Position numbers and translations under genes: made by a program. From assembly GCA_038317685.1 (NCBI GenBank), contig JBBQBQ010000043.1, forward strand, positions 1-18,864: a stretch of 18,864 nucleotides of DNA. Direction: 5' to 3'. Source of the stretch: JBBQBQ01 sp038317685. Lineage in GTDB: Bacteria; Desulfobacterota; Desulfuromonadia; Desulfuromonadales; DDH964. The notes beneath the pieces were generated by a model, which was not told the origin of the DNA, made no database searches, and was given only the letters and a program-made list of their open reading frames with translations. Below are positions 15,766 through 18,864 of the stretch, in pieces (the stretch's first letter is position 1; every line of letters starts with the position of its first letter).

Positions 15766-16011
15766 TTTTAGCACATCGCCACCTCTCCTGTCAGCAAAAA
15801 AGCCTTGACCCTGCCGGCACTCCCGTACGGCTCCCCCCCGAACGGTATCTACGTCCTCCCCCTTCCCCGTCCCAGCTATGATAAAACAATATTTCTTTTA
15901 CCTCCAGCTGCAATCACGAACATGCCTCAGTGGCAATTTCTCCCAGGGGTTAGACCAGCGGGTCGGGGAATCCAATCCGCAACCACAGGTTACCTCCATT
16001 GGTTAATTACA

Positions 16012-16032
16012 TAAATGAATTTATTACATTTA
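16012..16032. promoter_or_regulatory. AT-rich dyad, possible operator for the IclR-type gene
   Basis: TAAATG and CATTTA flank nine bases (AATTTATTA) inside a patch that is far richer in A+T than its surroundings. A TTACAT repeat occurs twice, 17 bases apart (16007 and 16024). It sits about 33 bases upstream of the -35 box of the likely promoter. It could bind the neighbouring IclR-type regulator, since that family often controls its own gene. Confidence 0.4.
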
Positions 16033-16064
16033 ATGCATTTCCCATGCGACCCGCCGAAAAATGA

Positions 16065-16093
16065 TTGACTCTTTTAAAACGCTGTATTACTTT
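16065..16093 (+). promoter_or_regulatory. Likely promoter of the IclR-type regulator
   Basis: TTGACT, a 17-base spacer and TACTTT lie upstream of the gene, with a closer alternative -10 (TATTAC) at 16085-16090. The leader to the GTG start would be about 105 bases. Confidence 0.45.
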
Positions 16094-16205
16094 TTCCATG
16101 GCCGAACGTGAGCTGGCCCTCGGATGCCGCTGATGGCCGGCGGGGATCGACCACGGATAGTTTCATCGTCCCCAATTCCCTCAACCGACAGCACAGGAGT
16201 AACTG

Positions 16206-16970
16206 GTGACCCTCAGAGGCAGAGATTCCTATTCCATTCAATCGGTAGATCACGCTCTGGACGTTCTCGAAGCCCTTTGTGAAGAAGGAGACGACGTCCG
16301 CATTTCCCACCTCAGTGAAAAACTCGGCATGAACAAAACCAGCGTCTTTCGCCTGCTCGCCACCTTTGAAAACCGCGGGTATGTTGAGCGGGAAAAGGGG
16401 AGTGGGAAATATCGTCTCGGTCTGTCCGCCTACGAAATCGGGCAGAAATTCCTGTCGCGGATGGGCCTTTTGCGAAAAGCCCGGCCGGTCATGGAACGGT
16501 TGGTCAGGGAATGCAACGAAGCTGTCTATCTGGTGGTTCGGCGCGGTGAGGAGGTCCTCTTTCTGGATTTGGTCGATACCCTGCAGCAAGTCAAAATCGT
16601 CTCCCTGGCCGGACGCCGTTTTCCGTTGGCGAGCGTGGCGGCCGGGCAAGTCATCCTGGCACTTAGCTCCAGGCTCTCCAAACCGGGCGCCGACCTGGAA
16701 GGCGTTTGGTCGGCGGACCTCTCCGCCATCCGCCTGAGGGGATGCGGCAGCGACTGTCACGCCCTGGGTGATGGGGTTGCCAGCCTGGCAGTGCCCCTGC
16801 TCGCTCCCGGTGGGGAAATTCCAGGCAGCCTTTGTCTGGTCGGCCCGGAATTCCGGATGTCCCAGGCCCGGGTCGAGAATGATTTTCAGCCTCGATTGTG
16901 CGAGGCCGGTGAAATCATCTCGTCAAAGCTCGGTTATCTCGGCCTTTATCTGGGCCGGGATTCAGTTTAG
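16206..16970 (+). CDS. IclR-family transcriptional regulator
   Basis: A 254-residue DNA-binding regulator. The N-terminal winged helix (about residues 8-70) is clear: SIQSVDHALDVLEAL, then RISHLSEKLGMNKTSVFRLLATF and GYVEREKGSGKYRLG. The effector domain follows (about 85-245), with DLVDTLQQVKIVSLAGRRFPL and VASLAVPLLAPGG. The stretch between these two parts seems about 15 residues shorter than usual in the family, including the region of the normal DxEE segment. The start is GTG at 16206, six bases after AGGAG. It stands 123 bases before the small symporter subunit on the same strand, so it probably regulates the transporter and may sense its substrate or a derived metabolite. That link is inferred from context. 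Confidence 0.9.
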   Translation: MTLRGRDSYSIQSVDHALDVLEALCEEGDDVRISHLSEKLGMNKTSVFRLLATFENRGYVEREKGSGKYRLGLSAYEIGQKFLSRMGLLRKARPVMERLVRECNEAVYLVVRRGEEVLFLDLVDTLQQVKIVSLAGRRFPLASVAAGQVILALSSRLSKPGADLEGVWSADLSAIRLRGCGSDCHALGDGVASLAVPLLAPGGEIPGSLCLVGPEFRMSQARVENDFQPRLCEAGEIISSKLGYLGLYLGRDSV

Positions 16971-17093
16971 CATCAAGGCTAATCCCGCCCAGTCCGGAAA
17001 ATGCTCGAAAATCCACCAGATGCCGTTTGATTTCCACTCTGCCTTGTGCAATCTTAAGGAGGCAGGTATCGACCACGTCGGGGAGGCTCCGCG

Positions 17094-17399
17094 ATGACAT
17101 CCAGAGAACGTGTGCGGATCAACTTTTTCAGGCCATCAACTGCCAACATGAAAGCCGAATTGGGCATTGTCTGGACGATTCTGCTGATTTGGGGATTGCT
17201 CAGTTTCGGCATCCCGACTCTGATTTATATCGCCGGTCTCGGCGATCCCTCCGGAAACGGCGAATCCTTTCTTACTCACGCCCGGTTCATCGGTTTTCCC
17301 CTTCACTACTGGCTGATCGCCCAGGGCTGCACCATCGGCTACGTGCTGCTGTGCAAGCTCTATTGCGTTCTCTGGGACAAACACATCACCAAAGGTTAA
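17094..17399 (+). CDS. DUF4212 small subunit of a Na+/solute symporter
   Basis: A 101-residue membrane protein of the small-subunit family (DUF4212, TIGR03647) that regularly precedes VC_2705-type sodium:solute symporters. Two membrane helices are visible (about 20-48 and 66-92), along with the typical NMKAELGIVWTILLIW and HYWLIAQGC segments. The start is ATG at 17094, seven bases after GGGAGG. It is followed by the large subunit after 35 bases, so the two are surely co-transcribed. In Geobacter, pairs of this type have been linked to acetate uptake; the substrate here is not shown by the sequence. Confidence 0.92.
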   Translation: MTSRERVRINFFRPSTANMKAELGIVWTILLIWGLLSFGIPTLIYIAGLGDPSGNGESFLTHARFIGFPLHYWLIAQGCTIGYVLLCKLYCVLWDKHITKG

Positions 17400-17434
17400 C
17401 GACCCGCACCAGCCAGACAGGAGGCCATGTCGTC

Positions 17435-18862
17435 ATGCGAAAAGGACTTTGGATATTCGGTCTGTTCTGCGTCACCCTGCTGACGGCGGCGGGGGTGGCT
17501 CAAGCTGCGGCTGGAGAGGAGATCTACCAGATTGAGCAGGGCTTCAAACTGATCCCCGCCATCATCATGGTGGCCCTGCTGGGAGTCTACCTCGGGGTCG
17601 GGTTCCTCTCCAAGGTGTCGGAAACCTCGGGATACTGGGTCGCGGGCCGGGGGATCGGAAAGTTCGGAAACGGCGCCGCCATCGCCGCCGACTGGATGTC
17701 CGCTGCCTCGTTCATGGGAGTGGCCGGTCTGCTCTATCTCAAGGGCTGGTTTGGCCTCGGCTACATCATTGGCTGGACCGGCGGTTATGTTCTGCTCCTT
17801 TGCCTGCTCGCGGCCCAAATTCGTCGTTTCGGCAAGTACACCATCCCCGAGTTCCTCGGCGACCGTTACGATTGTCACTCGGTCCGCTTGATCGCCGCCG
17901 CAGTCACGGTCATTATTGCCATCACCTACTCCACTGCCCAATTCAAGGGAATCGGACTGATCTGTGGCTGGATCTTCGGCATGAGCTATGCGGCCAGCGT
18001 CTTCTTTGCCGCCGGGGTGGTCCTTGCCTACATGTTGATCTCCGGCATGGCCGGCGTCACTCGCAACCAGCAGATCCAATACGTGGTCCTGATCTCCGCC
18101 TTCATGATCCCCATCTGGATTCTCATCAAGAAGGCCGGCGGAGCCGGCATCCTCCCTCAGTTGGAGTATGGCAGCATCATCGCGGATATTATGAAGGGGA
18201 AGGTCGCTTCCGGAACCCTTTCGGCGGAGGAACTCGCCCAGGTCCGCAACATCTATCTCCCCTGGGGGGCGGGAAGCTTCTACCAGTTCGTAGCCCTGGT
18301 CTTCACTCTGATGGTCGGGACCGCCGGGCTGCCGCACATCATGATCCGTTTCTATACCGTCCGTAACGAGGATGTTGCTCGCAAGTCGGTCCTCTGGGGC
18401 CTCTTCTTCATCGGCCTGCTTTACTGGTCCTCCCCGGTCTACGCCGCCCTGGGGAAATTCTGGAATCCTCTCGGCGGAAACTCGGTGGCCGACGTCATCA
18501 TTCTTTCCGCCCCTGAAAAAGCCGGCCTTGGCATTGCCTTCATCGGCTATCTGGCCTCTGGGGCGATGGCCGCCGGCCTCTCAACCGTGGCCGGCCTGCT
18601 GGTTGCCGGAGCCTCCGCCATCGCCCATGATTGGTACGCCACCGTCCTCAAACCCGATTGCACCGACCGCCAGGCGCTCTTCGTCGGTCGCATTTTCACC
18701 GCCGTCCTCTGCGGGGTGGTGGTCCTCACCGCCCTTAACCCCCCGGCGCTGATCGCCCAGATCGTCGCAATGGCCTTCGCCATCGCCGGCAACACCATCT
18801 TCCCGGTGGTGGTCCTCGGCGTCTGGTACGGAAAGGACGCGAAGCCGTATCCAGCAGTTTAA
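17435..18862 (+). CDS. Sodium:solute symporter large subunit, C-terminus missing or altered
   Basis: A member of the SSS family, VC_2705 type (TIGR03648), related to acetate permease ActP. It has an N-terminal signal-like helix (about 1-25) and about eleven membrane helices, with conserved GYWVAGRGIGKFGNGAAIAADWMSAASF (67-94) and GTAGLPHIMIRFYTV (295-309). The start is ATG at 17435, ten bases after AGGAGG; an upstream extension of the frame lies over the DUF4212 gene and is not real. From this start the protein has 475 residues, shorter than the roughly 550 or more usual. It stops with an unusual ending right after WYGKDAK, and the stop codon lies two bases from the window end. Likely substrate: acetate or another short carboxylate. 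Confidence 0.85.
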   Translation: MRKGLWIFGLFCVTLLTAAGVAQAAAGEEIYQIEQGFKLIPAIIMVALLGVYLGVGFLSKVSETSGYWVAGRGIGKFGNGAAIAADWMSAASFMGVAGLLYLKGWFGLGYIIGWTGGYVLLLCLLAAQIRRFGKYTIPEFLGDRYDCHSVRLIAAAVTVIIAITYSTAQFKGIGLICGWIFGMSYAASVFFAAGVVLAYMLISGMAGVTRNQQIQYVVLISAFMIPIWILIKKAGGAGILPQLEYGSIIADIMKGKVASGTLSAEELAQVRNIYLPWGAGSFYQFVALVFTLMVGTAGLPHIMIRFYTVRNEDVARKSVLWGLFFIGLLYWSSPVYAALGKFWNPLGGNSVADVIILSAPEKAGLGIAFIGYLASGAMAAGLSTVAGLLVAGASAIAHDWYATVLKPDCTDRQALFVGRIFTAVLCGVVVLTALNPPALIAQIVAMAFAIAGNTIFPVVVLGVWYGKDAKPYPAV

Positions 18863-18864
18863 AT

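Larger units (their letters stand above)
15716..16205. other. Intergenic region between ubiE and the IclR-type gene
   Basis: This 490-base stretch separates divergent genes and has no convincing coding frame. It holds a short palindrome near ubiE, pyrimidine-rich DNA around 15820-15850, an AT-rich patch at 16001-16040 with a dyad, and a promoter for the IclR-type gene. The remainder shows nothing that I can name. Confidence 0.6.

Noticed and set aside
15754..15770. Palindrome followed by five T as a terminator on the plus strand
   Set aside because: The dyad has no room for a loop, leaving only about three pairs, and no plus-strand gene ends there.
16098..16133. Eleven-codon frame in the leader of the IclR-type gene, possible leader peptide
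   Set aside because: The preceding bases are pyrimidines with no ribosome-binding site, and no attenuator-like structure was seen.
17027..17434. 136-codon upstream extension of the symporter frame
   Set aside because: It runs through the DUF4212 gene in another frame; the ATG at 17435 has a good ribosome-binding site and begins a signal-like helix.
1..18864. CRISPR array, insertion sequence, phage or defence island
   Set aside because: No regularly spaced repeats, transposase, integrase or known defence genes were seen; nearly all the DNA is covered by core genes.

Overview
The window looks like chromosomal DNA of a GC-rich deltaproteobacterium of the Desulfuromonadales/Geobacterales kind. 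This is inferred from the gene order (smc, a roadblock protein, a membrane-anchored ftsY, a zapB-like gene, zapA, fau, rny, ymdB, tyrS), from a UbiE/MenG methyltransferase, and from an IclR regulator beside a small-subunit/large-subunit Na+ symporter pair of the kind used for acetate uptake. There is no rRNA, phage gene, insertion sequence or CRISPR array in view. Most of it is core genome.

Left part (1-10721, all minus strand): a long head-to-tail gene train starts at smc (start 10721) and runs through a roadblock/LC7 protein, ftsY, a 63-residue ZapB-like coiled-coil protein, zapA, a probable 6S RNA (ssrS), fau, rny and ymdB to tyrS. It combines chromosome organisation, SRP-dependent membrane targeting, Z-ring assembly, transcription control, folate metabolism, mRNA decay and tRNA charging. 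A good sigma70 promoter lies in front of smc, and an internal one straddles the ftsY stop codon. Right after tyrS, at the window edge, stand two strong promoters and the -35 box of a third, all pointing out of the window. They probably serve a stable-RNA operon just off the left edge.

Middle part (10722-15715): divergent from smc is a two-gene unit on the plus strand, an RluA-type pseudouridine synthase followed by a large AsmA-like envelope protein of 1063 residues. It collides tail to tail with ubiE (minus strand), the two stop codons overlapping.

Right part (15716-18864): a 490-base intergenic stretch contains an AT-rich patch with a dyad and a promoter. It is followed on the plus strand by an IclR-type regulator, a DUF4212 small subunit and the large Na+/solute symporter subunit. 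The symporter frame stops two bases before the window ends and lacks the usual C-terminal part of its family. That could be a frameshift, an artefact at a sequence end, or a real truncation.

I found no clearly new multi-gene system. The best leads are the tandem promoters behind tyrS, the structured RNA between zapA and fau with a tandem 10-bp repeat beside it, the roadblock protein between smc and ftsY, and the regulator-transporter module on the right.
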